From positions 620,001 through 684,000 of the forward strand of contig JADPYG010000090.1 of NCBI GenBank assembly GCA_017654735.1: DNA of 64,000 nucleotides, written 5' to 3'. Both the position numbers and the translations under genes were made by a program. Positions 23,249 to 34,132 of the stretch are shown here, piece by piece. Origin of the DNA: Vishniacozyma victoriae (lineage: Eukaryota > Basidiomycota > Tremellomycetes > Tremellales > Bulleribasidiaceae). How positions within the stretch are numbered: position 1 is the stretch's first letter; each line of letters starts with the position of its first letter. The notes under the pieces are model-generated. The model worked only from the letters and a program-made list of their open reading frames with translations, was not told the origin of the DNA and did not search any database.

Positions 23249-23898
23249 ATTGAGCTCTTGCCTAGGGGAATCAATAATCTTAGCGGCGGCCCATTCAGCA
23301 CTTTATAAGTATCATCTCCCCCACTTGACTCAAGGTATAAGGTAATTTCAATATCAGCAAAAAGGCGCCGTTAATTGTAAAGCCACTCTTGGCGTGTTGA
23401 ACACTCTCGGGGCGTTGTGTGTCCCGGTGACAAAATCATCCTAATTAGCAATTGAAGGATAGGACACGGTCCCCCAAAGGATCCCTTCAAGTACCTTTGG
23501 GCGCGGGTCAATGCACACTCTCGGGGCCTATGGCACACAATGACCGAGCGTCCGAGGTTTTAGGCTTTTGGGGTCTGTTCGCTTTCATCATTCTAAACTC
23601 AAAGGGGGTATGAGCGTAAGCGAGGTGGAGCTCGAGCCTGATGTAATTAGAAGCTATACTCTCAGTCTTTGAAGTCGTATCGTCATCAAGCACCGCACCG
23701 CGACGAAGGTTGATAGATGCACGTGGATAGAAAGAATAGAAGACTCGGCCGGAACATGGGTTAACCGGAAGGTCCGGGCATGGTTTGATCGCGTAACACT
23801 GACGCGATGCTGAGTGGGGGTTGGAGATACCTTTGTCAATACCATCGCAGATACAAGCGAACAAGTGATCAAGTACCAAGCTCAATTATTCAATCAAG
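23249..23898. promoter_or_regulatory. divergent promoter region, methyltransferase / CBS, with short repeats
   Basis: 650 bp without a gene. Two exact copies of ACACTCTCGGGGC lie at 23401-23413 and 23515-23527. Between them is an 8-bp inverted repeat, CCCAAAGG at 23473-23480 and CCTTTGGG at 23494-23501. These look like transcription factor sites shared by the two divergent genes; the factors are unknown. Confidence 0.5.
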
Positions 23899-25496
23899 AT
23901 GGAAACGATGTTAAGTATGATGGGCGGCATGAGTGGAATGTCATGGGCAGAACAGACTGGTGGGGAGAATCAACACCATTGGAATGGAGTACTGGATAGT
24001 GTCTTGGATGCAGTTGGGCATACACCGCTTATACATCTCAAAAGGATACAGCAAGAGGAAGGATTCAAGTGTAATCTGTGTAAGTTGATCGTCTGGAGAT
24101 GGAATTTAGCTGATGACAAGTGGCGAAATGCGAGTACTTTTCTGCTGGAGGATCTGTCAAGGATAGGATCGCAAAGGTGGGTCATACTCACGAGTCATGG
24201 TACAATGGCTGACATAGAAGAGAATGGTAGAGGAAGCAGAGAAAGATGGGACGTTGATACCAGGGAAGAGTATCGTGATCGAGCCAACGAGTGAGTCCGA
24301 CAAAAGTACGACAGCTGACAAGTAGGCGGCAACACAGGTTCGAATCGCTTTTCCCACGAGAGCTACGCTGATATCAGGTATCGGACTAGCTATGGCATGT
24401 GCCCTCAAAGGATACGCTTGTATAATCACACTGCCCGCCAAGATGAGTTTGGAGAAGGAGGTCATGTTACGCGCACTGGGCGCTGAGATCGTCAGGACAC
24501 CGTGAGCTACCAGGTACTCGATGCGTGAGATAGCTAACGAAACAGTACTGAAGCTGCGTATGTCGTCTGAAGGGAATGGGGGTTGAAGTGCTGATGTGCA
24601 GGTGGGATAGCCCAGAAAGTCATATTGGCGTCGCCAAATCTCTACGCGATTCCATACCGAACGCAGTAATCCTCGACCAGTACGCCAACCCCAATAACCC
24701 ACTTGCACATTACCACAGCACCTACGGAGAGATTATGGTAAGTCGCCATTTCTGACGAGTACTACAATTTACGAGGTAGCACGCTCTTAAGACCTCGAGC
24801 CTGAGACGAAAAGATATCGCAGCTCTGTTCGCTGGAGCTGGGACGGGTGGGACGATCACTGGATTATCAAGAGCTATGCGGGATGCTGAGAAGGACGGGG
24901 CGAGGAGAGCGCAGGTGGTAGCTATCGATCCTATCGGGTCGATTCTTGGAGGTGGAGAACCAGGGAACTATGAGGTCGAGGGAATCGGATATGTGAGCAG
25001 CTTGACTTCCGCATCGGTCTCGATAGCTGACATGAAGGATTTCTTCCCTGAAGTACTAGATCCTAATCCACCAACAATAGATCACTGGATCAAGACGGAT
25101 GATGAGGAATCATTCAAAGCGATGAAACGGTTAATGTGAGTCAACGACCCCCTCGCCGAGACTGATTCCAGTCGCACAGAAGGCATGTTCGTAGGCGGAT
25201 CATCAGGATCAGCACTCTCGGGCGCACTTCGCCACCTCCATTCTACCGAAGGGCAAACCATCGCTCAAGATCAGAATGCAAATGTAGTAATCCTCTTTCC
25301 AGATGGAGTACGGAATTACATGTCGAAACCTTGGTTTGTCGAGAATGCTTCTAGCCCAGAAGGAGAAGGATTGAGGAGTCAGATTAAGGATATCATTGGA
25401 CGGGATTTAGGAGATGTCAAGAGTGTGGTCAAAGAGGCGAAACGGAATGGAAAAGTACTTGAGAATGGAGATAGTGTTAGTGTAAACGGTGAATGA
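23899..25496 (+). CDS. CYS4: cystathionine beta-synthase (catalytic core, no CBS-pair domain)
   Basis: PLP enzyme that joins serine and homocysteine to cystathionine in transsulfuration. Ten exons: 23899-24079, 24121-24176, 24221-24290, 24326-24337, 24378-24501, 24546-24557, 24602-24737, 24780-24992, 25038-25135, 25172-25496; 408 aa. PLP Schiff-base lysine is Lys74 in [12 protein letters not shown]; the substrate loop is EPTSGNTGIGLA, the phosphate loop [10 protein letters not shown], and [16 protein letters not shown] with NYMSKPW mark CBS rather than plain cysteine synthase. At 408 aa it ends soon after the catalytic fold: the C-terminal regulatory CBS-domain pair of yeast Cys4 is absent. 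No N-terminal heme motif is seen. Exons 4 and 6 are only 12 nt. Exon 3 may start at 24218 (NAGNAG). Confidence 0.88.
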
Positions 25497-26064
25497 AGGT
25501 GCCAAGTGTTGGCTGGAGTAGATCTGACTAAACTGTCGATCGGATCAGGATGTATTTGTAGTCTCGTTATGGTAACGGATATTTAGTACTCCACGACCCT
25601 TGCTCCCCTTGGACCCCTCTGTGGCTGCCGGCATACTCAGATCAGGTGATCGACTCTAAGTGACGATACACCGAGTGGCACTGACGTCACCCCCGCGGGT
25701 CATATCTGATTCCAGTGCAATTTAGAGTTTGTCCTACAAGTTTGATCCTGGTCTGATTCTTTCGAGGGGGCGACTCGTCCCATTGCGCTATTTGTTACAA
25801 TATTGCTCAACTGTATTATCAAATCAACACGACTGTCCATCTATCGATTCATAGACACATTTGGTGAAAACACACGCACAGAGTCCAGACAATCCACTTT
25901 AAATACGCCACCAATAACCCCGGGCATCGCTTCTCATCCCCGAAGGCCCCCTTTTGATCCCACTAGTTCGGTTCCTCGATCTTTCGTATTATTCATCAAA
26001 CGTCTTACTATCTATTATGCGCGTTGTGAACGATACTCTATCTCCTTCAACCCATTCAACCCAA
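25497..26064. promoter_or_regulatory. intergenic region upstream of the DM9 gene
   Basis: About 570 bp: 3' flank of CBS and promoter/5' UTR of the next gene. In-frame ATGs exist upstream at 26017, so the leader may be partly coding. Nothing else stands out. Confidence 0.4.
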
Positions 26065-27419
26065 ATGGACGGACCCCCTCAGTGGGCACCTCATACGCCA
26101 TACCATCCCGGAAACACTGTTTGGTGTGCAGGGACTTTCTGGCGTTGTGAAACATCACACACGAGTGGACAGGGATTGAATGGAGCTGTGCGTGTTTCCT
26201 CTTTGTTCCTGACTACCTCCCTAGTCTAATAATTAATTGACATCTAGCCTACAAACACATTACACCTTTGGACACCTCTTTCTTCAAACGGCTATTACCC
26301 TCAACAAGCTCAATCGTCATCCAGCAGTCAATATTCAATAAGACAGGACCCTAAAATCCTCTCACCGACACCTAGGCCTATGCCTTCCAAACCACCTCAG
26401 ACGGGATTGGAGGAATCGCAAAGATCAGATTCGTGCGATTCGGCATCTTCCGACGAAACGGTCACTGGGAAAGGCAGGGGCAGGATGGATTTCTTCACCG
26501 AGAGAGCAGAAGAATCATTGAGATATCATATCATGAAGGAGGATGGGGAGAAGAGTGTGAATGTAGAGGAATTAGAGATGGAGGTTAGAGGAAAGAAGAT
26601 TTGGAGAGTGGGTGGCGTGGGAATGTGGGCTTACTCGATGGATCCGGTTGAAGAGAGGGTCAAGAGTGGGCTTTGGAAGAAATTGAGTCAGGCTCATGGG
26701 AGAGAGGATTGGTTGGCTGCTGCTAGGGCTCGGACTGCTTTCTATTCTGGAAGTGAGTCGCCCATGGCGATCAGTATCACGTAGTGCTGATATATCAGAT
26801 TCTCGTACAAAGCCGTTGATTCAATGGAAGCTCGTCGAGAGGGGACAGGATTCTCCCCCGGATGCACTGGCGATCGGACACGAGACCGATGGTCAGCTCC
26901 TCTACGCCGCTCGAGCATGGTTCAATGGCGGTGTACATCTTGGAAAGTGAGTATGCCCCCCTACTGCAAGGTCACGGCTGACGAGATAGGGCTGCATCGA
27001 GAGGGAATCGGAATGCATCGTTGTCGTGGGGAGGAGTCGAGCATTTGATCGATACATACGAGATCCTATGTGGAGCGCCAGATCCGAATTTGCTCAAGTG
27101 GATGACATTCCGTCATGGTGAGAAATGCTCGGTACAGGGCTGGATACCGGTTGAGGGAGGGAGAGAGTCGGCCGGTGAGGCGCTTTTGATAGCTAAAGGC
27201 TCGTACGAGAGGTAAGTCCTTCCCCTGTTTTGTGGCCTAAGCTGATATCGTAGTGGTCAACACCCAGGCAGTAAGCTAGCAGACCCATAAATTTGGATTA
27301 ACAGCTGACAGTCAGAATGCCTAATTGGGGACGATCACGCATGTGTCGGATGGGGAGGTGGCGAGGTCTGGGTTCGACCATTCGAGGTACTCGCCTATTC
27401 GAACCCGAACCGACGATGA
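26065..27419 (+). CDS. carbohydrate-binding-like module plus DM9 (DUF3421) repeats
   Basis: Six exons (26065-26187, 26248-26752, 26799-26946, 26990-27211, 27254-27270, 27316-27419) give 372 aa. The N-terminus (about residues 1-52) has aromatic spacing like a CBM5/12 chitin-binding module: WAPHTPYHPGNTVWCAGTFW, CETSHTSG, then LWTPL. The C-terminal half carries DM9 repeats: PDALAIGHETDGQLLYAARA, HLGKAA, SWGGVEHLIDTYEILCG, then WIPVEGGRESAGEALLIAKG and CVGWGGGEVWVRPFEVL. DM9 proteins bind mannose-type sugars in animals and occur widely in basidiomycetes; a lectin role here is inference. No signal peptide is visible, so it is probably intracellular. Exon 5 is only 17 nt. Confidence 0.75.
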
Positions 27420-28175
27420 TCGCTCTGAATATATTATCGCCTCCGAGATACGCTACGATACGCTTCATCGCGTCATACATGTACGCATATTCCTATAAAG
27501 ACTCCGACTCGACTCGAATGGCACACATTCAATATACTGTATCCATAACCTGCAGAAACACGGAGAGGGAAAAGTAGCATACATGATGTTTCTAGAGATC
27601 CACTCCTTTGGAGGAGTACTGTACATCATTGTACTCGTAAGTTACGATATAATATCATATGCAGTCCATACTGCCTGCCTGAAGTACTGGAAATTATGAC
27701 TCGACGTCACCTGGGTCCTTTCTCTCCCACCTATCGACGGAATGAGCGACTTTCTTCCCACAAGTGCCGATCCTTCAAGGAATGCAGATCCTGCAAATAA
27801 AGACCGAAAGCCCCCTCAAAGGGTCCTTCCGCTACCTCCCTAAATCCCCTGCTTGAACCAAGATACATCCTTTATCTCCTTTGTGAATAAGGGGACAAAG
27901 GTTAGATTGATGATAATCGCCATTTCGACGGGATGACAAGGTCCTCCTTTTGCTACGTTGAATCTATCTCTTTCTACTTTATCCTCTCGTCTTACTCATC
28001 TTGTTAACATACCTTGGACTCGGTTGATTGATAAAACACATCATCTCATGTCGGATCATCAATTGGTTTAAGCTTCTTTCACTATTCCATATCGGATCAA
28101 CGACGTCCTCTCTTGGTGACAGTAAGTAACCAGATTGACGATCAGCATCATATATCTCGATCGATCATAGACGAG
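27420..28175. promoter_or_regulatory. intergenic region with stress-response-like elements
   Basis: About 750 bp. Three STRE cores lie close together: CCCCT at 27812-27816 and 27846-27850 and AGGGG at 27890-27894. A 7-codon upstream ORF begins at 28049. GTAAGT at 28119 with an acceptor at 28170 suggests an intron in the 5' leader or an unseen first coding exon. Confidence 0.45.
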
Positions 28176-30355
28176 ATGTGTGAGATCCGACCACCGGTTA
28201 CTTTGTGGGGTACAACCCAAATCAAAACCTTCACTACTTTCTTTACGACCATATCCGACCAAGTATCCACAATCACTAAAGAAACTATCGTGACGGATGT
28301 CATTCCTGTCCAAACTCGTTCGTACCCGTGTACCAGTACCACTCCTTCCCCCTCTTCAACCCCTACTCCATCTCCCTCTTCCGAGCCTACACCTAAACCC
28401 CAACCTCAACCTCAACCTCAATCCTCGACGGAGGTTGAGATTACCACCAGTCGAGCACCTGTATCTTCACCCTCGCCATCAGCCGAGAGTTCAAGGGTCT
28501 CGGCGGGAGACACGGATTCTCTGACGGTCGACCTTTCGCCTAGTCGAACCCTTTCCACGATAACCACGACTAGGGGCACATCTGCACCCATCATCCTGCA
28601 AACTGAGGAACCTTCCCCTACACCCACCGATGACCCTACCGCGATAAACGAAGGCGATACCGAACCTATTTTATCCGCTTCTTCCCTTTTTACCGATGCC
28701 GATCACCCCGACTCTACAGCTGGCGCCGCTCTCGCCTCTTCTTCCGGTACTCAAACCGCGCTTCCGATCGGAGCTATTGTTGGGATCGTCCTCGCCGCTT
28801 TACTGGTACTTTCCTTACTTGGTTTCTTCATCTGGACAAGGAAGAATAAGAAGGATCGAGATGCCGAGGGTGATGGAGATCCATATTGGGAGAGAAGATT
28901 CCAACAGTTGGAGAGTGTTCAATCACAATCCAAACCTAGGTTCGATACTGTCCAAAGTCCTGATGATGATGAGGGTACATGGCGACGACATGTATGTCGT
29001 TCCTCTCATTGTATTAGTGTACTAATAATCAGTTAACACTGAACTTGGGTTCCTACCATCCCGTCATTGCTCGACCCGCTTCCCGTCTATCGCAGATCTC
29101 TTCATTCTTCGGTCAGAGTCAACAAAGTCAAATCCATACTTCTCCCCTGAACCGTCGACTCAGCCTCGTCAACGAGACTCAATCTCAAGAAGAAATCGAT
29201 TTCTCTCAACCATTAGCTGATAAATGGAGTCTCAATACTCCCACCAACGCCAACCATGGTCAAGGTCAAAACAGACCAGCATCATCCAAAAGTAACAGAT
29301 CAAGAATCGGATCACGTAAATCAAATTCCGATTCTGAAAAGCTTACAGAGAGAAGAAGCTCAGCATGGCCATTTAGCGCTATTGCTGCTGCTCTCTCTGG
29401 GAATAAAGCGAGAGTGGAGGGTGGTCATAGGAATGAGCCGATTGAAGGTAGGAGAGGGATGGAATGGATCAGGACTATCGTTAGTTCCGATAGTGGATCT
29501 GGGTTCAATCACGATTCTAATCGAGATCCTTCAAGTTCCAACAGAGGACTCCCGCCACCCCCTAGAAGAGGAGTATCACCAATGGCGCTCAATAATCTTC
29601 AAACAACCACTCGAGGCCTCCAACCCCATCACCATAGTCAGGACGGTATTCATTCCCCAAACCCAATCTCACCAGATCTAGTGTCCCCAAACCCACCTCC
29701 TTCCTATGTGACTCAATCAGAATCGGATGGGGGCACATTATCCCCCCAGACCGAGGGTTCAAGTCCAAGACAATTAGCTCCTTCAAATTCACTTCGTCGA
29801 AAACGAGTGAACAAGGGTCTAGCAGTCCCTGACTTAGCTTTGGCGAGAGATGCAATATCACCTTCGTTATGGGTCGATGAAGATACTTTGGATCGACTTG
29901 AAGATCGACATCAACTCCCTCCTCTTCCAATGACTTCTGTAGCGCCATTGGCTATTTCGAAACGAAATCCTGTACCGCCCCCTCTTCCTGCTTTACCCAA
30001 AACAGGTCCTTCGGCATTCGCATATAATCCGGATCTCGTTTCCAGATTCTCCCCGGATTCATCGCGGGCATCATTCGCGACGACTCATGATGGACGTCAA
30101 TCAGTACCAGCCCCTCCTGTACCTGAGCGAGATCTCCATACATACAAGGTGGAGGATGTGCCACCCAGTCGAAGAGAGACGGATGGAGATAGTATTGCGA
30201 CGAGGCGATATGATCGATCAGCAGTTACTCCTCAATTACCCACATTAGCCACTTCTAATGCGGATGCCTTCAGGCAGGAAATGGCGGAGATCTCAGCGTC
30301 AACAGGGGAAGACAGGGAGGAAAGGGTTATTTCGTTTCATGGTGGTAGAAAGTAG
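28176..30355 (+). CDS. single-pass Ser/Thr/Pro-rich membrane protein, possible surface sensor
   Basis: Exons 28176-28991 and 29033-30355 give 712 aa from the ATG at 28176. The N-terminal half is rich in Ser, Thr and Pro with Pro-Gln and Pro-Ser repeats, typical of an O-mannosylated ectodomain. One transmembrane helix follows (ALPIGAIVGIVLAALLVLSLLGFFIW, in two parts: ALPIGAIVGIV, LVLSLLGFFIW) with a basic stop-transfer RKNKKDR. The ~450-residue cytosolic tail is low complexity with poly-Pro clusters (GLPPPPRRG, NPVPPPLPALP), possible SH3 ligands. The layout recalls Wsc/Mid2-like stress sensors, but no WSC domain and no signal peptide are seen, so the true start may lie in an upstream exon. 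Function not assigned. Confidence 0.65.
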
Positions 30356-30465
30356 GGATTAGTTGGAAGAAGGTACCTGGCGTACTTTCTTGATATAGTC
30401 AAAAGAATAGTTATACATACAATACATAAAGCGTAATATGTCGTTTCATGGTTTAATCCTGGAAT

Positions 30466-31730
30466 TCAGCGCTTGAAGAGATCCTCTCTGTTCCTTGGAT
30501 TGTCGAGGTAGTCGAGCGGACGAGTTTTACAAGCTAGTTGATCCCGCTTATCAGACGAGACGAGCAATTTGGAGAATGCTTTTCCAACAGCGTCCTCATC
30601 CTATCTCATCAGCTGATTGTATGCCATCGATGCCAAGAAACGTACATCTCCATACTTCCAAGCATAATTCACCCATGGATCTTCCTCCTCTTCTCGGGCC
30701 ATTGACCACATTTTCTCCCTAAATTGTTTCAAAGATCCACTACCATCGTTCTCCTCCTCGCCCTACTTGTTAGTTCTGTCAACTGTCAGCAAATTGGCGT
30801 GCTTACCTTCTTAGCTCGATTGGGCATTGCTAATTGATTGATACCGCCCGGTTTCGGTTTCTTGTCTTCTGCCTCGTCTCCCTTTTTCCTCATTCGATTT
30901 CTCTGTTTCTCGTCAAAATCGTCCAGGTAGCCTAGAGATGCCCTGAATTGCTGGACCTTTGTGACTGGGTGAAGATATAGCGCACCTACTCGTCAATCTT
31001 CGATTCTGTGACAGAGAGAGAGAGAGAAGCACACACCATCCTGTATAATGCCAGAGTAATAGCCAGTCTCATTGGGTATAGGTTCAGACTTCAACCTCAT
31101 TTTCTCTCCCCAATGTTTCTCCTTCTTCTTCCCTTTACTCTTGTCCTTTTCCTTATCACTCCTACCACCAAATCCATATCCCCCAACAACACCCGAATCA
31201 TCTTCATTGATATCCCTTACAAAACCCAATTCCTCAGCACGTTCCCTTCGCCAATAATTCAAATCCTCATCAACAGGCATTTCCACTTCAACCCTCCCAA
31301 CCCCCTCCTTCACTCTTGTCGTGATAAATTTGTTTCTAGCCTGAGCGTATTTGGGAGGAACAAGCGTCTCTGTCCGTAATGGGTATTGAAATAGATTAAG
31401 AGTAGGGAAAAGGTGAGGAGAGAGGTAGACTGGTAATTTCGCAATAACCTCGTCGTCATCATCATCACTATCCTCTGGTGGGAAATTTCGACTCCGTAAA
31501 GAAGGCATGGGTGGTGATGGTGCTCGAGGTTCCTCCTGTGGGGCCATGTAGGTCGTAGACGGTCCTGGGACATCATCGTTCTGAGCCTGATCAGCCATTA
31601 AATGGTCGCCTAGTCCATCTGTTCCATCGGGCTTCGGATCGATAGAATCCGCCTCAATTGCGATTCCAGGGGATCCGGGAGCAGCATCAGGCTCTGGATT
31701 CCCAGCTGCTGATGTTGTATGTGTTGACAT
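30466..31730 (-). CDS. RPC37: RNA polymerase III subunit RPC37 / RPC5 family
   Basis: Pol III subunit that with Rpc53 forms the TFIIF-like module needed for termination and reinitiation. Exons (complement): 31037-31730, 30807-30985, 30646-30762, 30466-30600; 374 aa. The family signature is VIAKLPVYLSPHLFPTLNLFQYPLR followed by the dimerisation strand region with ARNKFITTRVKEGVGRVEVEMP. After the intron come ALYLHPVTKVQQFRASLGYLD, and then Lys-rich linkers. The N-terminal ~80 residues are acidic and Pro/Ser-rich, and a Lys-rich stretch (KEKDKSKGKKKEK) precedes a conserved SGIIQDGALYL. ATG at 31730 is preferred; an upstream non-ATG codon at 31742 is in frame. Intron 1 contains a GA microsatellite. 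Divergent with ESS2, 177 bp apart. Confidence 0.85.
31013..31026 (+). repeat. (AG)7 microsatellite in RPC37 intron 1
   Basis: Fourteen bases of alternating AG on the plus strand, lying within the first intron of the minus-strand RPC37 gene, where it forms the CT-rich part of the intron. Confidence 0.9.
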
Positions 31731-31907
31731 TTCGGTATACAACAGAGTGAAATGTAAGGTTCTACCAAAATTCAGTTGATTGGCAGATAGGCGCCAAGTG
31801 AGTTACTGTATCATTCCCGCGCCTACATGACGATCACTTCCTTACAACCCAGTGTCCTATCTTGTCTGGTGTTTCACTTACCAATCCTATCAGCTCGGAT
31901 ACCAGAT

Positions 31908-34040
31908 ATGTCAGGGGAGAATGGACTGATACCCCGCCCAGGACCAGCGCCTCGAGTGTCCGAAGGTCCAAAGATCGGTTCAAGGTCGTTGTATAGACAA
32001 CAAGTCTTGGATGTAAGTCTACCTCGCCGCCCGACTTGGATCCCTGCTGACGAGAACAGGAAGATACATATACAGAAGCACTCTCCCATATCATTACTCG
32101 TGATTTCTTTCCAAATCTACCTCAAATACACGCTACAAACGACTACCTTACCGCTTTAACGAATAACGACCCCGAACTCCTCTCCGCGTCCATTAGGAAA
32201 CTATCAGCTCTAGCACAAAAGAAGGGACCTGGGAGTAAAGATGATGATGGCAGATCAGCCAGGCGAGCAGAGCTTGAAAACTTTGGAACGCCATATATCT
32301 CCAAACCGGGCGGACCGAGCCGACCAGCAAGAACACCACTAGGAGCAAGAGGATGGGATACACCAGCCGATATCGAGCGTGATCGGGAAGAATACGATGA
32401 ACTGGATGGTGAATACGGAGAACTGGCTGGAGCAGGGCCATCACGTCCAAAGGGAAAGAAGAGGAAGATACAGAGACCGGTCGTAAGGGATGACCTGAGC
32501 TTAGATACGTTTCAACGGAATTACACTTCTGAGGATAACGCTTCATTCGTACAAATCGTCCAGGAGGATAACGAACATCGACGAGGGGAAGTGGCTTGGG
32601 CTTGGGAAGCTGAGCAGAAAGCTGAACAGAGGAAATTAGAGGGTGAAGAGAGGAGAAAGATGATTCTGGATGCAGCGACAAGTGGGAGGTGGCGCGTGGA
32701 TGCGAACGGAAAGAGATTGATCGGGGGTTTGGCTGAGGGAGGGAGGGATAGGTCCGAGGGAGAGGTATGGAAGAATGAGATGAAATTGATTGCTGGGCCC
32801 TCGGCCGAAGGTGGGATTGAAGGTTCAGGCGAAACGTCAGCTTCGGCTCTAGTCCAGCATTCCTCGAGTACGACTTCAGGTGCATTAGTCCTCGCTAGCG
32901 ATAAACGACCGGCCGACTCTGTAGTGGAACAAGCACTACCGGAAGAGCATCCCCTCAACAAGGCACTTGTAGCAGCCGGGCTACCTGGGACGGCTTTAGT
33001 GTCGGTCGAAGATGGACAAATCGTACCCCGCCGTGAGGTTGTCAGTGGGGAAGGGGAGGGTAGGGGTAGAGGGCAATTGGAAAGGGCTAAGCGGGACGAA
33101 ATTGAGAAAGCGGTCCTTGGGAATGAACGGGAAGAATATCTGCCTCTTTCAGGAAGTGGTGGTGATCAATGGGGTTACAAGGTAGATTACATTCTTCTTC
33201 TTGACAATTGACATTCCGCTGACAATTTAGACCCGAAACAACTTCTTCTTCCCCGCTGATGCAAACACTGCGCCTTATCCCACCGGTACCGCCCCAAAAC
33301 CAATTGGCAGATCCGCCCCACCCACCATCTCACACGCCGCAACGCGCTTACCTGATGAAGACGAAGTTCGCCCATCAGGTCTAAGGGCCGGAACCACATC
33401 CTCCCGTCGTGGATCATCCCCGGCTCGAAGTCTCATCGACGCAGCTGTAAAAGGTACACCCTACCGACCCAACAACGACGAAGGACCATCAATTGGAAAC
33501 TACCCTTTAGTACCCAACGACCCATCCCCATCGCCACAGGAACTACCATCCCTCTTGACTTGGGGAACACTCGCTTCAACCCCGCGAGCATTAGATGGCG
33601 GGGACGATCCACTTGATACTTCTCGACCATCGTTCAAATTACCAGAAAACAAACGACGGGATGAGCTGGGTCGGAAATTGGGTAATAGAGCTAGTAAAGC
33701 CATCAACGAGCGTGCGAGAGCATATACGCCTCAACGAGCTTCAGGATCTTCTGCTTTATCCGCAGCACTTAGGTCGGCGGCTGATCGAACGACAAGAAAC
33801 AGAGGCGATAAGACACCAGGGAAAATGTTACCCCCGTCCACTCCGAGGGCTGATACACTTACACCGGCTGCTAGGCAATTATTGCAGCGCAGTATGGGGT
33901 TGAGTGGTCGTGCAGGATTAGGGACAGCTGGGAGGAACAGAGGAGCAGTCATGGAGAAAGGTCAAGGTTGGTCTGGTGGAAGTGGAAAAGCAGACTTGAG
34001 CAAGATGCACTGGACACCTAGTCCAGCGCATAGGAAGTGA
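31908..34040 (+). CDS. ESS2: ESS2 / DGCR14 splicing-associated protein
   Basis: Nuclear protein associated with the spliceosome C complex (human ESS2, fission yeast Bis1). Exons 31908-32012, 32060-33181, 33231-34040; 678 aa. The N-terminus has VLDEDTYTEALSHIITRDFFPNL, the hallmark of the family. Further conserved blocks are LSLDTF-type (DDLSLDTFQRNYTSEDNASF), WAWEAEQKAE, NFFFPADA, LLTWGTLASTPRAL and the C-terminal PPSTPRADTLTPAARQLLQR, ending KMHWTPSPAHRK. The first 531 nt of exon 2 have no in-frame ATG, GTG or TTG, so start-codon-based ORF finders miss the N-terminal part. Ser/Pro-rich linkers suggest phosphorylation. Convergent with the next gene. Confidence 0.9.
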
Positions 34041-34132
34041 GGGTGAGGTTGTATCTTCAATATTGTACATCATCCATAGCAAATTGTATCTACAATATCT
34101 ACCCATGTTTCTTACACCCTACCGCTTTGGCA

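Noticed and set aside
24331..24350. GGTTCGAAT resembling a tRNA T-loop
   Set aside because: It lies at a CBS intron donor, and no acceptor stem, D-arm or anticodon arm can be formed around it.
32193..32885. 230-residue open frame on the minus strand
   Set aside because: It is the antisense shadow of ESS2 exon 2, whose plus-strand protein matches its family over the whole length.
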